DNA of 64,000 nucleotides, from the NCBI RefSeq assembly GCF_030503895.2, contig NZ_CP129970.2, forward strand, positions 2,048,001 to 2,112,000. The letters are read 5' to 3'. Position 1 is the first letter of the stretch; every line of letters starts with the position of its first letter. The notes under the pieces are model-generated. The model was given only the letters and a program-made list of their open reading frames with translations. It did no database searches and was not told the DNA's origin. The translations under genes were made by a program, and so were the position numbers. Below, in pieces: positions 19,147-28,370 of the stretch. This stretch comes from Marivirga arenosa (lineage in GTDB: Bacteria; Bacteroidota; Bacteroidia; Cytophagales; Cyclobacteriaceae).

Positions 19147-19962
19147 TTAAGCTGAATATTTTTGCGCAAAATCGATACATCTATTCCAATCCTCTTGGTA
19201 AAAAGTGTTAATTCTTTTTTGATGCTCAACACTGACTAGATTTTCATTCTTTGATTTAGGAATCAAATTAGCTGAATATAAAACAAGATGGTTTATTAGC
19301 CATTTAGACCTATAGGTAATAAAAGTCCAAATTCGGTTAGAGTAGTGTGTTTCATTATCTTTATCAATTGGACTATATCTTTTAACCAATTGTAATTGGT
19401 GGTCACTGTAAGCAGTATGTTTTGGATTTAAATTGATATCACTAATGTTGTATTCTGCTTTTAAATAATTGGCAATTCTATCTAAAAAGCTCTTTTGATC
19501 CTTTTTTAAATCTTCATGAAATAAAACCAAAGGTTGCTTTGTGAATTTTTCTTTAATGAACTCTAGCATTGGATAGAAATATAAATCCTTTTGTTTCCAT
19601 GCACCTTGATCTTTTTCTAAATCAATAAACTGTTCAAAATCCTGCTTACCACCATTTTTGACATATCTTCTATATTGAGAAGCTATCCAACTATCATGTT
19701 TTCTTAAAATAATAATGATATTTGTATCTGGAGATATATCGACAATTTTTTGAGTTTCATCATAAAATTGTCTGTCAAATTCTCTAGAGAATAAGTAACG
19801 ATCATAACTCCCTTTTTTTATAATTTTTGGAAAAAATCTGTATATGTTTGAGGGGGTGTAGTGTATACCTTTTAATTTTGGAAAAAACCGATCTTGAAGA
19901 AAGGTAGATGCGGTTTTACCAAGACCAACATGGAAATATAATTCAGGTGAGGATTTACTCAT
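19147..19962 (-). CDS. Sulfotransferase family protein
   Basis: A 271-residue PAPS-dependent sulfotransferase-like protein. The 5'-phosphosulfate loop is HVGLGKTASTFLQ at about residues 11-23 and the 3'-phosphate site is NIIIILRKHDSWIASQYRRY with the expected Arg and Ser; a PLVLFHEDLKKDQKSF segment follows. It has no signal peptide or membrane helix, so sulfation would occur in the cytoplasm, presumably on the glycan built by the adjacent glycosyltransferases. It is the first gene of the four-gene minus-strand operon. Sulfated surface polysaccharides are plausible in a marine bacterium; the acceptor is inferred from context only. Confidence 0.82.
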   Translation of the reverse strand: MSKSSPELYFHVGLGKTASTFLQDRFFPKLKGIHYTPSNIYRFFPKIIKKGSYDRYLFSREFDRQFYDETQKIVDISPDTNIIIILRKHDSWIASQYRRYVKNGGKQDFEQFIDLEKDQGAWKQKDLYFYPMLEFIKEKFTKQPLVLFHEDLKKDQKSFLDRIANYLKAEYNISDINLNPKHTAYSDHQLQLVKRYSPIDKDNETHYSNRIWTFITYRSKWLINHLVLYSANLIPKSKNENLVSVEHQKRINTFYQEDWNRCIDFAQKYSA

Positions 19963-20048
19963 AGAATAGATCTATTTTGAAATATCTTTTAGATTCCAAA
20001 ATTACTGAATTAAAAAGAAACAGATTAATAAAATTAAAAATATTACTT

Positions 20049-20990
20049 ATGAAGATCAGTGGCTTTACAATGGTTAAGAATGTATCAAAACTTTATTACC
20101 CCATTAAGGAGTCAATAGCTTCTATATTAGATTTGGTAGATGAATTCGTGGTGGCATTAGGCGATTGTGACCCTGATGACAATACGCAAGAATTGATTGA
20201 ATCATTGAACAGTCCTAAAATTAAAATTATTCATACTACTTGGGATACGGCAAAATATCCAAGAGGGATGGAAAATGCTCACCAAACTGATATTGCCAAA
20301 GCTGAATGCACAGGAGATTGGTTATTTTATTTGCAGGCGGATGAGGTTGTTCATGAAAAATACCATGCTGAAATAAAATCAATGTGTGAGAAAAATTTAG
20401 ATGATGAAAGAGTGGAGGGATTTTTATTCAATTACATCCACTTCTGGGGTGATTTTGATCATTATCAGCATAAGCATGGCTGGTACCCATCTGAAATTAG
20501 AATAGTAAGAAATAGGAAAGATATTCATAGTTGGAAATCTGCTCAATCCTTCAGAAGGATTCCTAATTTTGACGGATTGAATTACAGAGTTAAAGAAGGG
20601 ACTTTTAAATTAGGGGTTAAAAAATTAGAGGCCTACATTTATCATTATGGCTGGGTGAGGCCTCCAAAATTAATGACTAAAAAATCTGCATCATTGAATA
20701 AAATTCATTCTAATAAAGTAGATGAGAATGATTTTATTAAACCTAAAGAATTTGATTACGGGCCAATGCTACAATTTCCAAAGTTTAAAGGGACTCATCC
20801 AAAGGTGATGAAAGATTGGATAGCTGCGATGGATTGGAAAGATCAATTGAATTATTCAAAATACTCTAAAAGCCCGGAAAATCGATTGACAAAAAAAGCT
20901 ATTAAAGTAAAAACATTGACTTGGATTGAGAATAATTTACTAGGAGGTAAAAAATTGTTCACTACTAAAAATTACAAATTGATTAAATAA
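20049..20990 (+). CDS. Family 2-like glycosyltransferase
   Basis: A 313-residue protein beginning at ATG 20049; the frame is open upstream to a TTG at 19977, but the family N terminus (MKISGFTMVKNVSKLYYPIKES) begins at this ATG, and the later start leaves an 86-base gap for divergent promoters. GT-A features are LVDEFVVALGDCDPDDNT and WLFYLQADEVVHE, the latter with a metal-binding D-E pair. The C-terminal half is aromatic-rich (WGDFDHYQHKHGWYPSEIRI). It is divergent from the sulfotransferase and completes the glycan island; probable role in the same surface polysaccharide. Confidence 0.82.
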   Translation: MKISGFTMVKNVSKLYYPIKESIASILDLVDEFVVALGDCDPDDNTQELIESLNSPKIKIIHTTWDTAKYPRGMENAHQTDIAKAECTGDWLFYLQADEVVHEKYHAEIKSMCEKNLDDERVEGFLFNYIHFWGDFDHYQHKHGWYPSEIRIVRNRKDIHSWKSAQSFRRIPNFDGLNYRVKEGTFKLGVKKLEAYIYHYGWVRPPKLMTKKSASLNKIHSNKVDENDFIKPKEFDYGPMLQFPKFKGTHPKVMKDWIAAMDWKDQLNYSKYSKSPENRLTKKAIKVKTLTWIENNLLGGKKLFTTKNYKLIK

Positions 20991-21176
20991 CCATACTTTG
21001 ATTAATTGTTAAATTACTTCAGGAAATAGAATCATCAAATAGTGAATAAATCCAAAAATTTATAAACCTTTCCCTTTAACATTTTCTTCATAAATCGTAA
21101 AAGTAAATTGATAACCTTATTTTTTTATTTGGGTTATATACATAATTACTAAATTTCAATTAGAGTGGGGGAAAGT

Positions 21177-21749
21177 ATGTCATACAATAAGAATGATAGG
21201 CAAAAAGTTTTCAATCAAGAGTTTATGCCGCATGTTGATGCGATGTATAACTTTGCCTTTAGGCTTACTTTGGATGAAGATGATGCTAAGGATTTAGTGC
21301 AAGAAACTTTTATGAAGGCTTTCCGCTTTATCAATTCCTTTGAAACGGGAACCAATGCTAAGGCATGGCTGTTTCGAATCTTGAAGAATAGTTTCATTAA
21401 TAACTATAGAAAAAAAAGTAAGCAACCGAGCAAGGTAGATTACCAAGAGGTTGAAACTTTTTACAATTCAGATTCTGTAAATGAAAATATTACAACAGAT
21501 CTAAGAGTTGAAACTGTTCAGCATTTAATAGGGGATGAAATCACAAACGCACTCAATTCACTTGATGTCGATTTTAGAACTGTAATAATTTTGTGTGACC
21601 TAGAAGGATTTACCTATGAAGAGATGGCAAAAATTCTTGATATTCCGATAGGTACTGTAAGAAGTAGATTACATAGAGCTAGAAATTTACTAAAAGATAA
21701 ATTAAAACAATATGCTAGCTCCTTAGGCTATAAAGATAAAAGAAAATAG
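21177..21749 (+). CDS. ECF-type sigma-70 factor, SigR-like
   Basis: A 190-residue ECF sigma factor. Region 2 reads NFAFRLTLDEDDAKDLVQETFMKAF, then GTNAKAWLFRILKNSFINNYRKKSKQP, a pattern very close to actinobacterial SigR/SigH-type factors; region 4 is ALNSLDVDFRTVIILCDLEGFTYEEMAKILDIPIGTVRSRLHRAR. The ATG at 21177 is preferred over the in-frame GTG at 21165 (four residues longer). The downstream gene is a small zinc-binding anti-sigma factor, then gmk and nadD, so this is the first gene of a probable four-gene unit controlling a thiol/redox-type stress response (inference from the family). Confidence 0.9.
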   Translation: MSYNKNDRQKVFNQEFMPHVDAMYNFAFRLTLDEDDAKDLVQETFMKAFRFINSFETGTNAKAWLFRILKNSFINNYRKKSKQPSKVDYQEVETFYNSDSVNENITTDLRVETVQHLIGDEITNALNSLDVDFRTVIILCDLEGFTYEEMAKILDIPIGTVRSRLHRARNLLKDKLKQYASSLGYKDKRK

Positions 21750-21819
21750 TTGAGAGAGTTTTTAGGAGAAGAAAACATTGGGCATATTTGTAGATTGATT
21801 GGCAAAGCCAAATTTTTTA

Positions 21820-22080
21820 ATGAAAAACCATATCATGGAAGTTGAGCAAAAACAAGCGTGTACAGAATTATTACAAATTGTAATTGACGGGCAAGCTTCT
21901 GAAGAGCAACATCAAGAATTAATGGATCATTTGGAGAACTGTGAAGCCTGCAGAGAAGAATATCTTTTAAGCAAAACGATAAAAGATAAACTTAAAACAG
22001 GGATCAAAGCTGCAGCCTCTCCAGTTGGCTTAGCGAATTCTATTCAAAATAAAATTTTAGAAACAGCTTCTCCAAAATGA
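21820..22080 (+). CDS. Zinc-binding anti-sigma factor, RsrA-like
   Basis: An 86-residue soluble protein with the zinc anti-sigma pattern: a single Cys in [11 protein letters not shown], then [12 protein letters not shown] giving H-x3-C-x2-C. Cys/His/Cys/Cys ligands in this arrangement are those of RsrA, whose zinc is lost on disulfide formation, freeing SigR. The C-terminal ~40 residues ([15 protein letters not shown]...) are helical and would wrap the sigma factor. Starts at ATG 21820 and ATG 21835 both fit; a TTG at 21799 is also in frame. The stop overlaps the gmk start as ATGA (22077-22080), so expression of gmk is coupled to it. Confidence 0.85.
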   Translation: MKNHIMEVEQKQACTELLQIVIDGQASEEQHQELMDHLENCEACREEYLLSKTIKDKLKTGIKAAASPVGLANSIQNKILETASPK

Positions 22081-22652
22081 AAGAAAGCGGCAAAGCCATT
22101 ATATTTTCTGCCCCCTCTGGCTCAGGAAAAACAACTATCGTACAACATTTACTTAATGAACATCCTAATCTAGGGTTTTCTATCTCAGCATGCACTCGTG
22201 ATAAAAGAGGTAGAAGCGAAGTAGATGGAGTTGATTACTATTTCCTTTCTGTTGAGGAATTCAAAAATCGAATCGATAAAGATGAATTTGTAGAATGGGA
22301 AGAGGTATATGAGGGCAATTTCTATGGCACATTAAAAGAAGAAGTTCAAAGAATTTGGGACCAAGGTAAAGCTGTAATTTTTGATGTAGATGTAAAAGGT
22401 GGTTTAAAGCTAAAAAAATATTTTGGTGATAACGCTTTAGCGGTTTTTGTTAAAGTCCCTTCTCTTGAGGTTTTAGAAGATAGATTGAAAAAAAGAAATT
22501 CTGAATCCTCCTCCAGTTTATCTCAACGATTATATAAGGCAAAATTTGAGATGACATTTGAAAAGGAATTTGATTATGTTCTGGTAAATGAAGATTTATC
22601 TACCTCACTTAATAAAGCAGAAAAGTTAGTGTCTGATTTTTTGAAAGAATAG
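22077..22652 (+). CDS. gmk: Guanylate kinase
   Basis: A 191-residue P-loop kinase converting GMP to GDP. Visible features are [18 protein letters not shown] (Walker A), [21 protein letters not shown] (GMP-binding region), [15 protein letters not shown] and [11 protein letters not shown]. Full length. Translation is coupled to the upstream anti-sigma factor by a four-base overlap and nadD begins four bases after its stop, so it is embedded in an operon headed by a stress sigma factor, an unusual place for an essential nucleotide enzyme unless an internal promoter exists. Confidence 0.97.
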   Translation: MKESGKAIIFSAPSGSGKTTIVQHLLNEHPNLGFSISACTRDKRGRSEVDGVDYYFLSVEEFKNRIDKDEFVEWEEVYEGNFYGTLKEEVQRIWDQGKAVIFDVDVKGGLKLKKYFGDNALAVFVKVPSLEVLEDRLKKRNSESSSSLSQRLYKAKFEMTFEKEFDYVLVNEDLSTSLNKAEKLVSDFLKE

Positions 22653-22656
22653 TAAG

Positions 22657-23235
22657 ATGAGCAAAAATGTAGGGCTTTTTTTTGGTTCCTTTAATCCTAT
22701 TCATGTTGGACATTTAATAATTGCAAACACTATGCTTGAGGAGCCTGATGTAGATGAAGTATGGTTTATTGTATCTCCCCAAAGTCCTTTTAAAAAACAA
22801 AAATCCTTAGCCCACGAATTTGATCGTTATGATTTGGTGGAAGCTGCCATAGCGGATCATTTTTATATGAAAGTATCAGATATTGAGTTTAATATGCCAA
22901 AGCCAAGTTATACGGCTGATACTCTGGCTTATCTTACTGATCAAAACCCTGACCACCATTTTAAATTGATAATTGGAGAAGACAATCTGAAGAGCTTCCC
23001 GAAATGGAAAAACTCAGATGTGATATTAAGAGATTATGGCTTATTAGTCTATCCAAGACCCAATGCTAAAAAATCTGAATTGGAAGAGCATAAAAATGTG
23101 CGTTTCGTAGAAGCACCGATGATGGATATTTCTGCTACTTTTATACGAAAATCCATAAAAAATAACCGTTCAGTAAAATATCTTGTGCCTGATGTGGTTT
23201 TAGATAGAATTAAAGGAAAAAAGCTTTACATTTAA
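22657..23235 (+). CDS. nadD: Nicotinate-nucleotide adenylyltransferase
   Basis: A 192-residue NadD that adenylates nicotinate mononucleotide in NAD synthesis. The nucleotidyltransferase loop GLFFGSFNPIHVGHLIIAN contains the HxGH-type motif, and MMDISATFIRKSIKNNRSV near the C terminus is the ISxTxIR signature; VDEVWFIVSPQSPFK and FKLIIGEDNLKSF are the other family segments. It follows gmk by four bases. Full length with an unambiguous ATG start. Confidence 0.96.
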   Translation: MSKNVGLFFGSFNPIHVGHLIIANTMLEEPDVDEVWFIVSPQSPFKKQKSLAHEFDRYDLVEAAIADHFYMKVSDIEFNMPKPSYTADTLAYLTDQNPDHHFKLIIGEDNLKSFPKWKNSDVILRDYGLLVYPRPNAKKSELEEHKNVRFVEAPMMDISATFIRKSIKNNRSVKYLVPDVVLDRIKGKKLYI

Positions 23236-23299
23236 ATTCTGTTAAGCTACAGCTATCAACCTTAATTAAAATCTTGAACCATTCATTAGAACCAACAAA

Positions 23300-25972
23300 A
23301 TGAAGAACCTAGTAAGCTTAATTTTATTTGTTTTATCCGTATCACATCTTTTCGGACAAGTAGGAGTTAGAGGAGTTGTTTATAGTGATAGCGGAGAAGA
23401 ATTGCCTTTTGCCACCATCTATGTGCAAGAAACGGGTTCGGGCACCTCTACAAATCAAGAAGCATATTATGAGCTTCAACTTGAAGAAGGCGAGTACACA
23501 CTTCAGTATAAATTTGTAGGTTATGAAACCGTAGTAAAACAGATTTTAGTACAAGACCAATTTATTCAATTAGATGTTCAACTTCCAAAACAAACTTTAT
23601 TGTTAGATGAAGTTACTACATCTGCAAAGGCAACAGATCCTGCTAACTGGATGATGAGAAAGGCCATTGCCAAAAGTAGTTATCATCGTCAGCAAGTAGA
23701 TGCATATTCTGCTAGAGTTTATGTGAAAGGTAAAGGTCGAGCCACGGATATTCCTTTTTATTTATCTAGCATGTTAAAAAAGGAAGGCATAGATGAAGAA
23801 ACCTTAATTATTTCAGAATCAGTAAGTGAAGTGAGCTATAGGAGGCCTAATCAATTTTCGGAAAAAGTAATTTCTGTTTATGCATCTAAGAAAACAGACT
23901 TTAACGCTAATCCTATGCGGTTCATAGCAGGAAGCTTTTATCAAGATGAGATTGCATCTGTAATTTCTCCCTTATCTTCCAAAGCATTTCGCTATTATAG
24001 ATTTAAACATTTAGGGGCATTTATGGATGGAAAACATCTCATAAATAAAATTAAAGTCATTCCAAAGGTACCTGCACCGAATGTTTTTGAAGGAGATATT
24101 CAATTGGTTGAAGAAGATTGGGCCTTATTTAGAGTGGATTTGAAAGCACAGGTTGAATTAGGGATTGAAGTCCGAATTCGTCAGGTATATCAAAATATAA
24201 AAGATCTTGCGTGGATGCCTATTACCCATCAGTTTGATGTAGATGGGAAACTAATGGGAGTAGGATTTGAAGGAAAATACCTTGCTTCTATGAGTAATTA
24301 TAATATTGAATTAAATCCTGCTCTACCGAAGCAACTGAAAATAATAGATGAGGGTGATGATGAGCAAGGCAGAATGACAGAAGAAATTATTGAAGAAGCC
24401 AATGAACTGGTTGAAACTAAGAAAGAACAGGTAGTGGTTAAATCTGATGATTTATCAGATATTATGAAGGATTATAGAAAGACACAACAAGATTCACTGG
24501 CTAAGCAAGATGTGATTGGAGTATATGAATATAAGATGGATTCTTCAGCTTTCAATCAGGATTCAAACTTTTGGGCTCAAATCAGGCCGATTCCTCTTTC
24601 AACTAATGAAACAAGAGGATACGCTAAACTAGATAGCTTAAATGAAATTCAGGAAGAAAAAGCAGCCAAAGATTCCGTTAAGAATAAGAATAAATCAACT
24701 TTCCAAGTTCTTGATATTCTTGTTGGAGGAGATTATAAATTAGATAGCACAGGAATGTGGAGGTTTAAGATCTATAATCCGATACTTAATGTAAATTACA
24801 ATACGGTTGAAGGTTTAAACTTTGATTACAGTATAGGACTGAAGAAATTTATCCCATTAAATCGAGATACTACAATTGACAGGTCTACCGTTGATTGGAG
24901 TTTCCATAACTGGAATTCATATGTAGTTTTAAAACCTACAGTTAGATATTCTGTAGCTAGAAATAAAGTAATAGGTAAAGTTCTTGCCCGATATCAATAT
25001 AAAACTGGAGATGTAGGTATAAGAGTTGGTCGATATGTTTCCCAATTTAATGATGAACCTGCTGTTTTACCTTTACTCAATACTAGTTTTACTACCATTT
25101 GGGAGCAAAACTTCATGAAGCTTTACGAGAAAGACTTTTTGCAACTGTATTTCGGTAAACGCTTCTCAAGTAAATTTAGAATGTCAGGTGAAATAGAATA
25201 TGAAGAGAGAAACCGGCTTTTAAACAAATCAGATTTCCGAGTAATTGATTGGAGAAGAGAATTTACTCCGAATTATCCAGTGAATATAAATCCTATATCG
25301 GAATTTGATGGCCAAACTGCTTTAACAGCTAATGTAAAATTTCATTATAAGCCATTTATCAAATATGTCATTCGAAATGGTATTAAAAGGCCAGTTAGCC
25401 AACGAGCTACTAATTTTTCTCTTTCTTATTTCAAGGGATTTAAAAATTTAGCAGGTAGTGATGTTGATTTTGATAGAATAGAGTTTGGCTATAAGGATGA
25501 ATTTGATTTCGGAGCTAAGGGAAGAACTTATTTTAATACTAGAATAGGAGCTTTTTTAAATAATAATTCCTTAGGGTTTATGGATTATGCGCATTTTGCT
25601 GGGAATAGAGCATTTTTCACGCAAAATGATCCAGTTGAATCTTTTAGGTTGTTAGATTATTATAGGTACAGTACAGATCAGTTTTATGCTGAAAATTTTA
25701 TCTTTCATAGGTTTAGAAAGTTGTTAATCACTCAAATCCCTGCTACTCGTTTCATGGGGTTTAAAGAAGGAGCATTTATAAATTATTTGTTTACACCTGA
25801 TAGTAAAAATTATTCAGAAATAGGCTACTCCTTAGAGGGAATCTTGAAATTCTTTAGAATAGAAGTTGCTACTCAATATGAAAATTTTCAATACAAAGGT
25901 TGGGGAGTAAGAGTTGGTGTTTCTACCACTTTGGGCGGTAGTGTTTCAATCAATGTTCAAGATGATGAATAG
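23300..25972 (+). CDS. DUF5686 / carboxypeptidase-like regulatory domain outer-membrane protein
   Basis: An 890-residue protein with a signal peptide (1-20, ending HLFGQ), a CarboxypepD_reg-like domain (about 22-105: GVRGVVYSDSGEELPFATIYV ... FVGYETVVKQI) and then a long region matching the DUF5686 family, ending in aromatic-rich beta strands (GWGVRVGVSTTLGG...) as in outer-membrane barrels. A charged, poorly conserved stretch (about 350-460) interrupts it. This architecture is widespread in Bacteroidetes; the function is not established. It lies 64 bases after nadD and ends two bases from the convergent TPR kinase gene. Confidence 0.8.
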   Translation: MKNLVSLILFVLSVSHLFGQVGVRGVVYSDSGEELPFATIYVQETGSGTSTNQEAYYELQLEEGEYTLQYKFVGYETVVKQILVQDQFIQLDVQLPKQTLLLDEVTTSAKATDPANWMMRKAIAKSSYHRQQVDAYSARVYVKGKGRATDIPFYLSSMLKKEGIDEETLIISESVSEVSYRRPNQFSEKVISVYASKKTDFNANPMRFIAGSFYQDEIASVISPLSSKAFRYYRFKHLGAFMDGKHLINKIKVIPKVPAPNVFEGDIQLVEEDWALFRVDLKAQVELGIEVRIRQVYQNIKDLAWMPITHQFDVDGKLMGVGFEGKYLASMSNYNIELNPALPKQLKIIDEGDDEQGRMTEEIIEEANELVETKKEQVVVKSDDLSDIMKDYRKTQQDSLAKQDVIGVYEYKMDSSAFNQDSNFWAQIRPIPLSTNETRGYAKLDSLNEIQEEKAAKDSVKNKNKSTFQVLDILVGGDYKLDSTGMWRFKIYNPILNVNYNTVEGLNFDYSIGLKKFIPLNRDTTIDRSTVDWSFHNWNSYVVLKPTVRYSVARNKVIGKVLARYQYKTGDVGIRVGRYVSQFNDEPAVLPLLNTSFTTIWEQNFMKLYEKDFLQLYFGKRFSSKFRMSGEIEYEERNRLLNKSDFRVIDWRREFTPNYPVNINPISEFDGQTALTANVKFHYKPFIKYVIRNGIKRPVSQRATNFSLSYFKGFKNLAGSDVDFDRIEFGYKDEFDFGAKGRTYFNTRIGAFLNNNSLGFMDYAHFAGNRAFFTQNDPVESFRLLDYYRYSTDQFYAENFIFHRFRKLLITQIPATRFMGFKEGAFINYLFTPDSKNYSEIGYSLEGILKFFRIEVATQYENFQYKGWGVRVGVSTTLGGSVSINVQDDE

Positions 25973-25974
25973 CT

Positions 25975-27990
25975 CTATTGGACAGTTTTAGGCAGTGAAA
26001 CTTCGAAAATGGTATCTTTTCCCTTTGAAGATTTTATAGTTAAGTTTCCCTTTAATTTTTGGATACATTGTTTTACAGTATACAAACCAATACTAATGTT
26101 TTCATATTCATTTTGAGCCTTTGAAAATCCATTCATTAATTTATTGGTTTCATCATCAATTAATTTAAGGCCATCTAGTTTGAAAAGCATAGAAATATCA
26201 TCAGATTTCTGTGAAACTGAAAAAGTAATATGATAATTTTTCAAGTTTTCACTTTTCATTAACTGTAATGAGTTCTGAATAAGATTAAATGCTATTAACT
26301 TAACTAGAGACTCATCAGAATAGAAAAGGAAGTCTTTTTCAATGTCAATATTGAGCTTGAATACTTTAATATTTTCAATGTAAGCAGCTTCATTGAAAGA
26401 ATCTTGTAAGATTGTCCTAAAATCGATCAATCGATTTTTCAGTTGTTTTTCCTGCAATTCACTAATTAATTTCAATGATTCAATAATGATATTCAATCGT
26501 AATGCAGCCTTATCCAGCATGCTGAAATAGTTCAAAGCTTTCGCATCTTCAACATCTTGTAAGGCTAAATCACAAATACCCATTAGCCTTACTATTGGGC
26601 CTTTAATGTCATGGGAAGATTTATAAATAAAATTATCAAGCTCAAGACTAGTTGTTCTCAATCTTTCGTTTACTGACTTGAGTTCAATATTTCTTTTGTC
26701 AACAGTCCCTGCTAATTGCTGGTTAAGTATTTCTAATTCTTCTTTTTGTTGACTTATTACGTTTTTAGCATCTTCTAGCTTTTTTAAATTTTGCTCTAAA
26801 TACTCTTTTTGTGTTTCTATCTCTTCCTTTTGAGCTTCTACCTTATCATTCTGCTTTTTAAGAGTATTATTTATTTTTCTATTTCGCTGAAAAATCAGAA
26901 CCAGTAGAAATGAAAAAGGTATTATCAATATTAATATGGAAATGTATACCAAATTTTGAAAACTCTTTTCTTTTAATGCGATTTGACTTTCCTGTAGAAG
27001 TATCCTGTTTTGATTTTCCCGTAGTTTTAAGTTAATTAAACTAAGATTACGACCTAATGCATTTACATATAATGAGTCTTTGAGCTTTAAATTCGTACTC
27101 AGAATTTCATTGGCTTTCTCAAAGTTTCCTAATTTTTGCTGAATCATAGCTTCAACTTCATTTATTTTAATAAGCAAATCCTTGGCTTTGATTTTATTAG
27201 CTATGGAATCACCCTTTCGCAAAAAAGACAGAGACTGTTCTTCCTCGCCTTGCATGAAATTTAATTTTGCTAGCCATAAGTAAATTTCTCCCATCCCTTT
27301 TTGGTCTTTAATGGACTCTCTGATGGAAAATGATTGGTTGAGATAGTATCTTGCTGAATCATATTGTGCTTTAAAAAGCATAACCTGTCCCATTCCGTAT
27401 AATGTTACGGCCTGCCAATTTCTGTTTTCATGCTTTTGCGTATATCTTAAAGAGGATCTGAAATATTTTTCTGCCTCATCAAATTCAAATTGCTTGAGAT
27501 GTGTATTGCCAATATTATTTTGTGAGTAAATCATTAACTCATAGTCTTGGTTCTTTTTAGCTACCATCAGACCTTTTTGAAGATAATGATGTGCACTATC
27601 AAACATCAGTGCTTGCTGATAAACCAAACCTATATTATTTAATGTATGTTCTAAACCATAAGTTACCTTCAATTTCTTTTTCATTTCGTATGAACGCATG
27701 AGGTACTCCAATGCATTCTGAAAATTCCCTAAGCTAATATTTACAAATCCTATATTGTTTAAAGCATTATGCATTAAGATAGAATCATTAATTTGATTAG
27801 CAATTTCCAAAGCCTCAACGTTGTATTTCAAGGCTTTTTCAAATTCTCCTTTGTAATTAAATGTACCACCTAAAAGCCTTAAAGATTTTGAAATATTTTT
27901 TTGGTCATTTAATCTTCTAGAAATAATTAAGGCTTGTTCTGCATATATTTCTGCAGAATCAGGTTGATTGAGCCAATTTTCAAAAATCAA
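25975..27990 (-). CDS. TPR-containing sensor histidine kinase, main open frame
   Basis: A frame of 671 codons from TTG at 27990. About seven tetratricopeptide repeats fill residues 1-300 (LGNFQNALEYLMRSYEMKK, QFEFDEAEKYFRSSLRYTQ and similar), then one transmembrane helix (about 345-367, ISILILIIPFSFLLVLI), a long coiled coil, and a HisKA-like region with His in YKSSHDIKGPIVRL. The ATPase part is weak: N-box NLIQNSLQLM is present, but the DxGxG box reads FKLDGLKLI and the GLGL box reads NISIGLYTVKQ, so catalysis is doubtful. The frame continues upstream without a start codon to 28044, and the missing signal peptide sits in another frame (28030-28127), indicating a frameshift. Confidence 0.8.
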   Translation of the reverse strand: MIFENWLNQPDSAEIYAEQALIISRRLNDQKNISKSLRLLGGTFNYKGEFEKALKYNVEALEIANQINDSILMHNALNNIGFVNISLGNFQNALEYLMRSYEMKKKLKVTYGLEHTLNNIGLVYQQALMFDSAHHYLQKGLMVAKKNQDYELMIYSQNNIGNTHLKQFEFDEAEKYFRSSLRYTQKHENRNWQAVTLYGMGQVMLFKAQYDSARYYLNQSFSIRESIKDQKGMGEIYLWLAKLNFMQGEEEQSLSFLRKGDSIANKIKAKDLLIKINEVEAMIQQKLGNFEKANEILSTNLKLKDSLYVNALGRNLSLINLKLRENQNRILLQESQIALKEKSFQNLVYISILILIIPFSFLLVLIFQRNRKINNTLKKQNDKVEAQKEEIETQKEYLEQNLKKLEDAKNVISQQKEELEILNQQLAGTVDKRNIELKSVNERLRTTSLELDNFIYKSSHDIKGPIVRLMGICDLALQDVEDAKALNYFSMLDKAALRLNIIIESLKLISELQEKQLKNRLIDFRTILQDSFNEAAYIENIKVFKLNIDIEKDFLFYSDESLVKLIAFNLIQNSLQLMKSENLKNYHITFSVSQKSDDISMLFKLDGLKLIDDETNKLMNGFSKAQNEYENISIGLYTVKQCIQKLKGNLTIKSSKGKDTIFEVSLPKTVQ

Positions 27991-28029
27991 TAAATGTAGG
28001 AGGGTGATTTTTTGTTGGGCATTTGCCCC

Positions 28030-28127
28030 TTCGGTAACAAGCGTTTAAGACTATCAGTCTTTGAATTGCTCAGCAATGGAAAACTGAATAGCATGAAGGT
28101 GATGATATGTAAAATACGATTCCTCAA
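28030..28127 (-). other. Detached N-terminal signal-peptide segment of the TPR kinase (frameshifted)
   Basis: Read on the minus strand from TTG 28127 (ATG alternative at 28094), this frame encodes a signal-peptide-like start MRNRILHIITFMLFSFPLL followed by SNSKTDSLKRLLP, the usual DSLKxLL opening of Bacteroidetes TPR kinases. The main frame upstream of its apparent start reads GANAQQKITLLHLLIFENW, the expected continuation. The two frames join if one G is added to the four-G run at 28026-28029 (CCCC on the plus strand). The gene therefore probably spans 25975-28127 with a one-base deletion, either real or a sequencing error in a homopolymer. Confidence 0.65.
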
Positions 28128-28370
28128 AACGCATATATTATTTCGAATCTTCTATAATATAGTGAATTATTTATTACAGAATAGAAGAACTAAAAGCGAG
28201 TATATAGGAATTTAACAATAAAAATATAATTTTATGAGTATTTATAGGTACTCATTACATTTATTCGATAAAAGGGCAATAAATCATCGACTAAATACAA
28301 TTTCTATGAGCTTATCAATGGATAAGTTGGTAAGCTACTAATATTGAGTGCATTAGGAATGTATTGAAAC

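Noticed and set aside
19977-20048. TTG-initiated extension of the 20049 glycosyltransferase
   Set aside because: It would leave 14 bases for the divergent promoters and precedes the conserved family N terminus.
28012-28215. 67-codon plus-strand frame
   Set aside because: It is antisense to the displaced N terminus of the TPR kinase and has no family features, signal peptide or promoter.
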